A stretch of 6,604 nucleotides of DNA from CAYNTC01 sp964432925 (GTDB taxonomy: Bacteria; Planctomycetota; Phycisphaerae; Sedimentisphaerales; Anaerobacaceae), in contig CAYSPM010000146.1 of NCBI GenBank assembly GCA_964432925.1, positions 1-6,604 of the forward strand, in the 5' to 3' direction. The notes beneath the pieces were generated by a model, which saw nothing but the letters and a program-made list of their open reading frames with translations, was not told the DNA's origin and did no database searches. Position numbers and translations under genes: made by a program. Position 1 is the stretch's first letter. The number at the start of each line of letters is the position of its first letter. Of this stretch, positions 1-5,700 are shown piece after piece.

Positions 1-60
1 CTAAATCGCTCGAAATGACAAGAATAAGCGCATTGATTATTCACAATCAGTATTATATAG

Positions 61-280
61 ATGTATCCTGCAGGTGCATCAGTTTTATAAGCCTCTGGCT
101 TATAGACGGATTGAAGATATCACCCAGGCGTTGTGGGCTGCACGGGTCAGTCCGGGCGCTGTCAGTGAGTTGAGCAAGAAGGTCTATGATCGGATCGAGG
201 CCTGGCGTAATCGTAAGATTGAGAACAGCTATCCCTATATTTATCTGGACGGTTTATGCCTGAAACGCAGTTGAGGCGGT
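61..280 (+). pseudogene. IS256-family (Mutator-type) transposase, broken N-terminal/central fragment
   Basis: Decayed piece of a DDE transposase. From 61 one frame reads MYPAGASV. After 16 extra bases (85-100) the next frame continues YRRIEDITQALW, then VSPGAVSEL, VYDRIEAWRNR and PYIYLDGLCLKRS. These blocks are typical of the IS256 family, and the Asp of YLDG (codon 248-250) would be the first catalytic acidic residue. The frame ends at TGA 272-274, followed by two Gly codons. Intact relatives usually read LKRSWGGE, so the stop looks like a TGG to TGA nonsense change. Similarity then disappears, so the second Asp, the Glu and the whole C-terminal half are missing. The remnant therefore carries a frameshifting insertion, a nonsense codon and a large truncation, and cannot be active. 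Before 61 I could not recognise more of the element. A GTG at 74 opens a 66-codon frame but is probably not a real start. Family assignment is from recognised motifs and is fairly sure. Confidence 0.85.
86..104. repeat. Short perfect palindrome inserted in the IS256 remnant
   Basis: Arms TATAAGCC (86-93) and GGCTTATA (97-104) are perfect inverted repeats around a TCT loop. The 16 bases 85-100 are exactly what must be removed to join the two IS256 reading frames (ASV then YRRIED). The palindrome was therefore probably created by the insertion, with one arm copied in inverted form from the original TATA-containing sequence. This is a mutation footprint rather than a functional site, as far as I can judge. 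Confidence 0.6.
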
Positions 281-339
281 GGGTCCTTCCAACATACGAG
301 GGTGTTATGTGGATTAGTGGCTCTTACTATATACAAGGC

Positions 340-513
340 ATATATCATGGCAGAAGGGGTCCAGACGAATGGTGCTATCAGTGGTACTGGTCCAAAGCCT
401 CACAGTCCCCAGTGCTTGGTAGTAGAATTACCATCAAGGTAAAAGTGACGGGTAATGATGGAGCGGTAACACTTTCACCTGAGGTCGTGATAACGGTGCT
501 GGGTCGACGGTAG
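340..513 (+). pseudogene. Possible remnant of an Ig-like/PKD-type domain protein, C-terminal end
   Basis: An open frame ending at TAG 511-513 encodes WCYQWYWSKASQSP, then GSRITIKVKVTGNDG, then AVTLSPEVVITVLGRR. The pattern (aromatic YQWYW strand, alternating TIKVKV strand, turn with NDG, closing PEVVITV strand) resembles the last Ig-like or PKD-like beta-sandwich of secreted planctomycetal proteins. The frame opens at ATG 256 inside the IS256 remnant, so no native start exists. An adjacent frame around 341-400 also gives plausible sequence (GVQTNGAISGTG), which may mean a frameshift. No signal peptide or complete domain is present. It could equally be a chance open frame. I rate it only as a possible gene fragment cut off by the neighbouring IS element. 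Confidence 0.25.
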
Positions 514-605
514 AGCCAAGGTGGGTGAGACAGCATAGGCGGTAGAATAACATCGCCAAGGCTGCTCTGTAATCGTGGCAGCAGCAAGGCTGGCTCTGCC
601 CAAAC

Positions 606-622
606 AGGGCCAATCTGGCCCT
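606..622. repeat. Perfect 7-bp hairpin abutting the -35 element
   Basis: AGGGCCA (606-612) and TGGCCCT (616-622) form a perfect stem with a 3-base ATC loop. The last base overlaps the proposed -35 box at 622-627. No T-run follows, so it is not an intrinsic terminator in this orientation. It could be an operator-like dyad or a relic of decay. Confidence 0.4.
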
Positions 623-649
623 TGCCAAATGGAGTAAGGCCGATAAAAT
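622..649 (+). promoter_or_regulatory. Probable sigma70-type promoter for the SGNH hydrolase
   Basis: TTGCCA (622-627, 5 of 6 to TTGACA) and TAAAAT (644-649, 5 of 6 to TATAAT) are separated by 16 bp. The -10 sequence and spacer length match the rplM promoter in this window. Transcription would start near 656, leaving a leader of about 35 nt before ATG 691. Confidence 0.5.
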
Positions 650-690
650 CTAACCCACCAGGGTAGGAAAACTGTCAAAAGGCCTAAAGT

Positions 691-1335
691 ATGAGTGGTT
701 GTATTGAGCTAAGGGACAATCAAACAATACTGTTCATCGGTGATAGCATTACCGATGTGGACAGAAGTAGATTAGCCTATAGCCCGTATGGCTTTGGCTA
801 TGTGCATTTTGTGGCAAATTTGCTTATGGCTAAGTATCCGCACCTGGATTTCAATATTATCAACACAGGAATTAGTGGAAATACGGTGCGGGACCTTAAA
901 GAACGGTGGGATAGTGACTGTATCTCATACAAACCGGATGTATTGAGCGTGCTCGTGGGTGTTAACGACGCATGGCGTTATTATGCTGAACCCGGATCAG
1001 CTTATGGAGTGGATGCTAAGGAGTATGAAGTAACATATAGACAGTTACTTTTGAAGGCAAAAGAAGAACGTAAATGCCAAATAGTTTTAATGGAGCCTTT
1101 TATGTTCTGTGACGATCCGGGTGATGCGGTATTTGAAGGCCTGCAGCAGTATGTGCAGATAGTGCGAGGCTTGGCGGATGAATTTGATACTGTTTTGGTG
1201 CCGCTGCAGCGATTGATAAACGAAGAAATTGAGCGTGTGCCCCCAGGAAAATGGTCTGAAGATTCGGTGCATCCATACGTATGGGCGCATGCCTGGATTG
1301 CTAAACGTTGGCTTGAAGCTACGGGTCTTATATAA
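691..1335 (+). CDS. SGNH/GDSL-family hydrolase (esterase-like), cytoplasmic
   Basis: Predicted 214-residue lipase/esterase-like hydrolase of the SGNH superfamily. Block I is FIGDSITD with the nucleophile Ser19. Block II is NTGISGNTVRDL, whose Gly contributes to the oxyanion hole. Block III is LVGVNDAW with Asn92. Block V is DSVHP with Asp191 and His194 completing the triad. All four consensus blocks are present in order and the length fits a single-domain member, so the enzyme looks intact. There is no signal peptide or membrane segment, so it should act in the cytoplasm. It resembles carbohydrate-deacetylating relatives (rhamnogalacturonan or xylan acetylesterase type), but the substrate cannot be read from sequence. 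The start at ATG 691 sits 16 residues before the GDS motif, as usual, with a modest AAAGG (678-682) 8 nt upstream. It appears monocistronic: decayed sequence lies before it and the nrdJ control region after it. Confidence 0.9.
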   Translation: MSGCIELRDNQTILFIGDSITDVDRSRLAYSPYGFGYVHFVANLLMAKYPHLDFNIINTGISGNTVRDLKERWDSDCISYKPDVLSVLVGVNDAWRYYAEPGSAYGVDAKEYEVTYRQLLLKAKEERKCQIVLMEPFMFCDDPGDAVFEGLQQYVQIVRGLADEFDTVLVPLQRLINEEIERVPPGKWSEDSVHPYVWAHAWIAKRWLEATGLI

Positions 1336-1378
1336 GCAGTGATGGGGAGTAAAAAATTTTCACTTCATAGATTCAGTT

Positions 1379-1444
1379 ACTGTAAGGACTAAGAAAAGTA
1401 TTAAATAAATTTCGTAGAAATTTTAGAGATTTGCCCTTTACAGT
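1379..1444. repeat. Nested inverted repeat in the nrdJ upstream region
   Basis: The outer arms ACTGTAAGG (1379-1387) and CCTTTACAGT (1435-1444) pair over nine base pairs with one bulged T (1437). Inside lies a perfect AT-rich hairpin, AAATTTC (1407-1413) and GAAATTT (1417-1423), with a GTA loop. No T-run follows the outer stem, so an intrinsic terminator for the hydrolase is not supported. It lies about 50 bp upstream of the first NrdR-like box. Function unknown, and chance is possible in this AT-rich stretch. Confidence 0.3.
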
Positions 1445-1490
1445 TAAGTGAATTGTCATTAATCTGCCGATACTTGTTCTTACGGGTTTT

Positions 1491-1506
1491 ACACAATATC
1501 TGGCAT
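1491..1506 (+). promoter_or_regulatory. NrdR-like box 1
   Basis: ACACAATATCTGGCAT matches about 12 of 16 positions of the NrdR operator consensus (ACAC-WATATATW-GTGT type), with a perfect left half. It overlaps the extended -10 element of the probable nrdJ promoter. NrdR is the ATP/dATP-sensing repressor of ribonucleotide reductase genes. Its gene is not in this window. Confidence 0.65.
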
Positions 1507-1509
1507 AAT
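1501..1509 (+). promoter_or_regulatory. Probable extended -10 promoter of nrdJ
   Basis: TGGCATAAT contains the extended -10 TG followed by one base and CATAAT (5 of 6 to TATAAT). No good -35 is found at 16-18 bp, as is common for extended -10 promoters. The start point would be near 1516, giving a leader of about 48 nt. The first NrdR-like box overlaps this element and the second lies just past the start point, an arrangement suited to repression. Confidence 0.4.
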
Positions 1510-1521
1510 TCCCGTTCAGTT

Positions 1522-1537
1522 TCTCTATATGTTGTGG
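1522..1537 (+). promoter_or_regulatory. NrdR-like box 2
   Basis: TCTCTATATGTTGTGG matches about 12 of 16 positions of the NrdR consensus, with a strong right half (TTGTG). It is separated from box 1 by 15 bp, so the centres are 31 bp apart. That is three helical turns, the usual spacing of paired NrdR boxes. The spacing makes the pair more convincing than either site alone. Confidence 0.65.
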
Positions 1538-1551
1538 TCTTTTTTTGGCAT

Positions 1552-1556
1552 GGAGG
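1552..1556 (+). promoter_or_regulatory. nrdJ ribosome binding site
   Basis: GGAGG lies 7 nt before ATG 1564. It fixes the nrdJ start over later in-frame ATG codons. Confidence 0.8.
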
Positions 1557-1563
1557 CGCTTAA

Positions 1564-4500
1564 ATGGCGTATAAGTTCGACCCTGAAAATCCCTTCAAAG
1601 ACGAGCGCAGCCGAACGGGAACGGCTGGTCAAGTCAGCCAAACGAGGGGCTTGAAGATAGAGCACTACTTCTGCAGCCCAGGAAGTCACCCTTTTGAGCA
1701 GCTCGATTGGGAGATACGTTCAGCTAAGATCACTAGCGACAGTGGTCAAACGGTCTTCGAACAGAACGACATCGAAGTTCCAGCTTCCTGGAGCCAATTA
1801 GCGACCAAGGTCGTTGCAAGTAAGTATTTTTATGGCGATGTCGAGACCGGCCAGCGAGAGCACTCGGTTAAGCAACTGGTCCACCGGGTCTGTAAGGCAA
1901 TAACAGAGCGCGGCAAGAGGGATGGTTACTTCGCTACAGAGGAGGATGCGGAGGTCTTCTACAACGAGCTTGCATGGCTGTGTGTGAACCAGTACGGTTC
2001 GTTTAATTCGCCGGTATGGTTCAACGTTGGGCTTTTCGATGTATACGGTGTTGCCGGCAGCAAGCATAACTTCCGCTGGGATCAGCAGCGTCAGGAAGCG
2101 GTGTTATGTGAGAATAGCTATGAGTATCCACAGGCGTCTGCGTGCTTTATTCAGTGTGTGAAGGACTCAATGGAAGACATTATGCGGCTGGCGACCAGTG
2201 AGGCGATGTTGTTTAAGCATGGCTCGGGGACGGGAACGGACCTTTCGACGTTGCGAAGCAGCAGGGAGAAGCTCTCCGGCGGAGGTCGGCCGTCCGGACC
2301 TTTGAGCTTTATGAGGGTCTATGACCAGATAGCAGCGGTCATAAAATCAGGTGGTAAGACCAGGCGTGCGGCGAAGATGCAGTCGCTGAAGGTCGACCAT
2401 CCGGACATTAAAGAATTCATCACGTGTAAGACCGAGGAGGAAAAAAAGGCCTGGGCACTTATTGAGGCTGGCTACGACGGAGACTACAACAACGAGGCTT
2501 ACAGTAGTGTGATGTTCCAGAACACTAATCTGTCGGTACGTGTGACAGATGAGTTCATGCAGGCGGTGGAGAAGGATGATACCTGGTCTACCTATGGTGT
2601 GACTACAGGTGAGAAAATGGGGGAGTACTCGGCGCGCGAGTTGATGGAATTAATCGCTGAGGGTACGAGGATTTGTGGCGATCCTGGCTTGCAGTATCAC
2701 AGCACCATCAATCGCTGGCACACGTGTCCACTTTCCGGGCCGATAAATGCATCGAATCCATGCAGCGAGTACATGTTCATTGACGATTCTGCTTGCAATC
2801 TGGCCTCGCTTAATCTTATGAAGTTTCGTAAGGAGGACAGTTCATTTGATGTGGAGGCGTTCAAGAAGGCAGTTCGAATATTCATTATTGCGCAAGATAT
2901 TCTTGTCGATAACGGCAGCTACCCGGACAGGTCAATCGCGGTCAACAGCCACAGGTTTCGGCCGCTTGGCCTGGGTTATGCGAATCTTGGTTCTCTTATA
3001 ATGAGTCTTGCCCTTGCTTATGATTCGGATCAGGCCAGGGCATTGGCGTCGGCGGTAAGTGCTATAATGACGGGGGCGGCTTACGCTGCAAGTGCGGAGA
3101 TAGCTTCACTTCTTGGGCCTTTTGAGCAGTTCGAGAAGAACGCTGATTCGATGCTAAAGGTTATCAATATGCACCGTCAGCATGCGTATGATATTCCAGA
3201 GACGCATTGCCCGAGCTATTTACGGAACTCAGCCAAGGATGTATGGGACGAGGCGTTGGATGCCGGCACTAAATGTGGTTTTCGTAACGCGCAGGTGACG
3301 GTACTGGCGCCGACGGGTACGATTGGCTTTATGATGGACTGCGATACGACGGGTGTTGAGCCAGATATCGCGTTGGTCAAGTATAAGTTGCTGGCTGGAG
3401 GTGGGATGCTCAAGCTGGTAAACAATACTGTGCCGATGGCATTGGAGCGGCTTGGTTATAGTGTAGAGGATATCAAGTCGATTTGTGACCACATAGATGA
3501 AAGTGAGATGATCGAGGGGGCGGAAAAGCTCAACGCGGACCATTTGCCGATTTTTGACTGTGCTTTCAAGCCACGCAATGGAAAGAGGTGCATCCATTAC
3601 ATGGCGCATCTTAAGATGATGGCGGCGGTGCAGCCGTTCATATCGGGAGCGATCAGCAAGACGATAAATATGTCTAAAGAGAGCACAACCGAGGAGATTA
3701 TGTCGGCTTATATGGAGGGTTGGAAGCTGGGGCTAAAGGCGGTGGCGATTTACCGTGATGGGTCAAAACGGCTTCAGCCGCTCTCTACGAAGAAGCACAA
3801 AGAGGCGAGGGCTAAAACCAGTACTGAGTCGCAGATGCCAGCCAGGCCGTTCAGGCATCGGCTGCCGGATACGCGACAAAGCATAACGCATAAATTCTCA
3901 GTGGCGGGACATGAAGGCTACCTGACGGTGGGGCTATACGAGGACGGTCAGCCTGGTGAGTTGTTTATCACTATGGCCAAGGAGGGCAGCACCGTCGGGG
4001 GCCTCATGGATGTTATCGGCACCGTAGTTTCAATGGCGCTGCAGTACGGAGTGCCATTGATAACGCTGGTTGATAAGTTTCGGCATGCGCGATTTGAGCC
4101 GGCAGGGATGACATCTAACAGGGATATTCCGTTTGCCAAGAGCCTGATCGATTACATCTTCTGCTGGTTGGGCTGTCAATTTATACCCGGCTATGCTGAT
4201 CAAAACCTGCCCAATAGAGCAGCAGCATCAAGCACCGGCAATGGTAAGAATGTGACGACTGCGAAGGAGCTCGTGGAGAAGACCAGAGACCTGGCAAAGA
4301 AAATTGCTGAAGCAAAAGCCAAAGACCGCACGGCTGTTCGTGAGGAGTCCGTTGTATCGGATGCCAAGCAGGGCCAAGGGCTTGCTGCTGCAGCACCGGA
4401 GCGATTTACTCACCTAAGAAATAGAATTGGGGCATTAGTGGGCACTCCGGTTGCGGATGCAGATGAGCTGCTGCAGACTGATATGCTGGTCATGCAGCAG

Positions 4501-4626
4501 TTCAATGCTCAGTTTGCACATTTTGGCGATGATGCGCCTGCATGTGACATCTGCGGCTCGATTACGGTCCGCAGCGGCACCTGCTATAAGTGCTACAACT
4601 GCGGCAATTCGATGGGATGCTCATAG
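1564..4626 (+). CDS. nrdJ: Class II (adenosylcobalamin-dependent) ribonucleoside-diphosphate reductase NrdJ
   Basis: Reduces ribonucleotides to 2'-deoxyribonucleotides for DNA synthesis, using coenzyme B12 to generate the thiyl radical. It needs neither oxygen nor a separate radical-generating subunit. The 1020-residue product is full length for the large NrdJ type. Active-site motif NPCSE carries Asn398, Cys400 (thiyl radical position) and Glu402. Cys194 in SACFI and Cys411 in ACNLASLNL are the expected redox pair. Conserved blocks include FNSPVWFNVG (147-156), FKHGSGTGTDLS (217-228), LAPTGTIGFMMDCDTTG (581-597) and ISGAISKTINM (693-703). Residues about 774-870 form the TSCPD-type domain. 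An Ala/Lys-rich linker (about 883-945) then leads to a Cys-rich tail with CDIC (994-997), CYKC (1007-1010), Cys1013 and Cys1019 in a final GCS, which probably re-reduces the active site and may bind zinc. No N-terminal ATP-cone is visible. Two NrdR-like boxes precede it, so repression at high dATP is likely. The SIR2-like remnant begins 38 nt downstream. Confidence 0.97.
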   Translation: MAYKFDPENPFKDERSRTGTAGQVSQTRGLKIEHYFCSPGSHPFEQLDWEIRSAKITSDSGQTVFEQNDIEVPASWSQLATKVVASKYFYGDVETGQREHSVKQLVHRVCKAITERGKRDGYFATEEDAEVFYNELAWLCVNQYGSFNSPVWFNVGLFDVYGVAGSKHNFRWDQQRQEAVLCENSYEYPQASACFIQCVKDSMEDIMRLATSEAMLFKHGSGTGTDLSTLRSSREKLSGGGRPSGPLSFMRVYDQIAAVIKSGGKTRRAAKMQSLKVDHPDIKEFITCKTEEEKKAWALIEAGYDGDYNNEAYSSVMFQNTNLSVRVTDEFMQAVEKDDTWSTYGVTTGEKMGEYSARELMELIAEGTRICGDPGLQYHSTINRWHTCPLSGPINASNPCSEYMFIDDSACNLASLNLMKFRKEDSSFDVEAFKKAVRIFIIAQDILVDNGSYPDRSIAVNSHRFRPLGLGYANLGSLIMSLALAYDSDQARALASAVSAIMTGAAYAASAEIASLLGPFEQFEKNADSMLKVINMHRQHAYDIPETHCPSYLRNSAKDVWDEALDAGTKCGFRNAQVTVLAPTGTIGFMMDCDTTGVEPDIALVKYKLLAGGGMLKLVNNTVPMALERLGYSVEDIKSICDHIDESEMIEGAEKLNADHLPIFDCAFKPRNGKRCIHYMAHLKMMAAVQPFISGAISKTINMSKESTTEEIMSAYMEGWKLGLKAVAIYRDGSKRLQPLSTKKHKEARAKTSTESQMPARPFRHRLPDTRQSITHKFSVAGHEGYLTVGLYEDGQPGELFITMAKEGSTVGGLMDVIGTVVSMALQYGVPLITLVDKFRHARFEPAGMTSNRDIPFAKSLIDYIFCWLGCQFIPGYADQNLPNRAAASSTGNGKNVTTAKELVEKTRDLAKKIAEAKAKDRTAVREESVVSDAKQGQGLAAAAPERFTHLRNRIGALVGTPVADADELLQTDMLVMQQFNAQFAHFGDDAPACDICGSITVRSGTCYKCYNCGNSMGCS

Positions 4627-4640
4627 TAATTGATAATTGA
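4627..4640 (+). repeat. Tandem heptamer TAATTGA x2
   Basis: Two perfect adjacent copies of TAATTGA follow directly on the nrdJ stop codon. This AT-rich tract is too short to assign a role and may be slippage-derived. It lies in the 38-nt gap before the SIR2-like start. Confidence 0.35.
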
Positions 4641-4664
4641 TTATTGGGGATGCGGAGGGATTAT

Positions 4665-4796
4665 ATGAGTGAGAAGCGCGTATTCATCCTTGGGGCAGGA
4701 TTTTCCAAGCAGGCCGGTATGCCTTTAGCCAAAGGATTAACGGAACCTTTTCAGAAACTGGCAGAACAAGTTGACTGGTCTGTGTTTTTGGTTTAG
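4665..4796 (+). pseudogene. Truncated SIR2-like NAD-binding protein, N-terminal 43 codons
   Basis: ATG 4665 has a strong GGAGGG (4654-4659) 5 nt upstream. It opens a frame beginning MSEKRVFILGAGFSKQAGMP and ending at TAG 4794-4796. The hydrophobic strand VFIL followed by GAGFSKQAGMPLA is the characteristic first beta strand and glycine-rich NAD loop of SIR2-like (SIR2_2-type) proteins, normally several hundred residues long. Only this first motif is present, and the rest of the fold is absent from the window. The break lies about 40 bp before the left REP palindrome. A frame one step off continues LENLSSATCG to about 4836, so a frameshift may precede the truncation. SIR2-like domains are common in anti-phage NADase systems, but nothing else here confirms a defence role. 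With its intact start it could still be translated as a 43-residue peptide, possibly from the nrdJ transcript. Confidence 0.7.
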
Positions 4797-4837
4797 AGAA
4801 TTTATCCTCAGCCACATGCGGCAGTAAAGAATCAATC

Positions 4838-4857
4838 CCCTGCCGCGAGCGGCAGGG
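4838..4857 (-). repeat. REP-like palindrome, left copy (minus orientation)
   Basis: CCCTGCCG (4838-4845) and CGGCAGGG (4850-4857) form a perfect 8-bp stem with a CGAG loop. Read on the minus strand it is TTAG, then the stem with a CTCG loop, then G and ATTGA. That is the same layout as the copy at 5368-5387, in opposite orientation. The transposase gene lies between them. The TTAG next to the stem is the likely counterpart of the 5' guide tetranucleotide of enterobacterial REPs. No T-run follows, so it is not a typical terminator. Confidence 0.75.
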
Positions 4858-4906
4858 CTAAACATTTGAGTTGCATATCGGAATCAGCAATATTATCTTT
4901 CCAAGT

Positions 4907-5395
4907 ATGGCGAAGTTAATTGGATATATGCTTACCTGGACGACTTACGGCAGTTGGTTACAGGGTGACAAACGCGGTTTTGTAAGAGATGAAGAAATCC
5001 TTCAGGGCGATGAAAGAATTCTTGAATTATGCAAGAAGTTGCAGAAAGGGCCAACCGTCAAATTAACAAAACGAGAAAAGGCAGTAGTAGAAGCGGCAAT
5101 ATTAAACGAGGCCGAACGTATTAGTCATAAAATCGAAGCGTTGGCAATTTGCACCAATCATATTCACTTAGCAGCCCAGCCGAGTGATAAATCGGTAGAA
5201 CGTATCGTAAGCATGTACAAAAGTGCAGCCACACGTGCCTTACGATATTACGGCCGGACAGGAAGAATATGGACAAAGGGTTTTGATAAAAGATTTTGCT
5301 TTACTCAGGATGAATTGGCCAGAAAAATTGCATACATACAAAATCATAAAAAACCAGCAATGATTAGCCCCGTTGCTCGCAACGGGGGAAATTGA
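4907..5395 (+). CDS. REP-associated tyrosine transposase (RAYT; HUH/Y1 family)
   Basis: A 162-residue single-strand DNA transposase of the IS200/IS605 Y1 superfamily, RAYT branch. The N-terminus GYMLTWTTYGSWLQGDKRG is typical of these proteins. The HUH metal-binding motif is His85-Ile-His87 in CTNHIHLAA. Tyr143 in AYIQNH is the predicted nucleophile that forms the 5'-phosphotyrosine link. RIWTKGFDKRF (120-130) is the usual strand before the last helix. All catalytic elements are present, so it looks intact. I chose ATG 4907 because similarity begins there; a TTG at 4871 would add 12 unrelated residues. Neither has a good Shine-Dalgarno. Inverted REP-like palindromes lie 49 bp before the start and across the stop codon, and the C-terminal SPVARNGGN is encoded by the right-hand palindrome. 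RAYTs are thought to mobilise or maintain REP elements. It could instead be classed as a domesticated IS200-like gene. Confidence 0.88.
   Translation: MAKLIGYMLTWTTYGSWLQGDKRGFVRDEEILQGDERILELCKKLQKGPTVKLTKREKAVVEAAILNEAERISHKIEALAICTNHIHLAAQPSDKSVERIVSMYKSAATRALRYYGRTGRIWTKGFDKRFCFTQDELARKIAYIQNHKKPAMISPVARNGGN
5368..5387 (+). repeat. REP-like palindrome, right copy (plus orientation), overlapping the RAYT 3' end
   Basis: CCCCGTTG (5368-5375) and CAACGGGG (5380-5387) form a perfect 8-bp stem with a CTCG loop. TTAG (5364-5367) precedes it, and G plus AAATTGA follows, containing the RAYT stop TGA (5393-5395). Against the reverse-complemented left copy, TTAG, stem length, loop and the trailing ATTGA are kept. 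Several stem positions differ on both arms so that pairing is preserved. Confidence 0.8.
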
Positions 5396-5424
5396 AACGT
5401 CTCTTGATCAAAATGAGGTAGTAT

Positions 5425-5646
5425 ATGAATTCTGATGATACCCTGCGAAGCACGAGTGAAAAGTGTGTAAAATGTAAATATTTTGTAGGTAAAAGTGAAG
5501 ATGAAAACACCGGCGAATGTCGAAGATACGCACCCCGGCCAAGCCCTCGACCCAAAATGCAAATAGAAGGCAAAGACATCTGGGCTGACATCCAATGGCC
5601 GAAAGTCAGTTTAACTGCTTGGTGCGGCGAATTTGCGCAGAAATAA
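5425..5646 (+). CDS. Small four-cysteine protein, putative metal-binding
   Basis: A 73-residue, soluble, cytoplasmic-looking protein with a good GAGG (5415-5418) 6 nt before ATG 5425. It has exactly four cysteines: Cys14 and Cys17 in CVKCKYF, Cys32 in GECRRYAPRP, and Cys67 in WPKVSLTAWCGEF. This C-x2-C, CRR-x-P, WP-x-V and WCGEF layout recurs in small uncharacterised bacterial and phage proteins. I recognise the pattern but know no proven function. Four cysteines suggest a structural zinc or an iron-sulfur site. No signal peptide or membrane segment is seen. It starts 29 nt after the RAYT stop, just past the REP palindrome, and ends 54 nt before the rplM -35 box, so it is not part of the ribosomal operon. 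Its good start signal and conserved pattern argue for a real gene. Confidence 0.75.
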   Translation: MNSDDTLRSTSEKCVKCKYFVGKSEDENTGECRRYAPRPSPRPKMQIEGKDIWADIQWPKVSLTAWCGEFAQK

Positions 5647-5700
5647 GCAGTTGGCGGGTATGTTTTTACCTTGAATTATCGAATTCATCATTAAAATTAT

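Larger units (their letters stand above)
514..690. other. Non-coding or fully decayed sequence before the SGNH hydrolase
   Basis: Together with 281-513 this makes over 400 bases without a convincing gene. One + frame (546-653) reads WQQQGWLCPNRANLALAKW interrupted by TAA codons at 570 and 651, which might be a protein remnant, but I recognise no family. The reverse-strand open frames here have no start signal or motif. The stretch does hold a small hairpin at 606-622 and the probable promoter at 622-649. Confidence 0.4.

Noticed and set aside
1336..1563. Cobalamin riboswitch in front of the B12-dependent reductase
   Set aside because: I looked for a B12-box (GCCACTG-like) and the GC-rich multi-stem core. 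The region is AT-rich, lacks the box, and the predicted leader of about 48 nt is too short.
3229..3609. 126-codon reverse-strand open frame inside nrdJ
   Set aside because: Shadow of the highly conserved NrdJ catalytic region. No family features.
4451..4633. Overlapping + frame with many Ser/Cys/Ala residues
   Set aside because: Out-of-frame shadow of the Cys-rich NrdJ tail.
4838..4857. Intrinsic terminator after the SIR2-like fragment
   Set aside because: The stem is strong, but GCTAAACA follows instead of a T-run. Its match with the inverted copy at 5368-5387 explains it better as a REP element.
4871..4896. RAYT promoter TTGCAT...TATTAT
   Set aside because: The spacer is only 14 bp, too short for a normal sigma70 promoter.
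4871..4906. TTG start adding 12 residues to the RAYT
   Set aside because: The extra residues do not resemble the family, there is no ribosome binding site, and the conserved part begins at ATG 4907.
4838..5387. CRISPR-like repeats
   Set aside because: Only two palindromes, inverted relative to each other, with a gene between them. No spacer periodicity.
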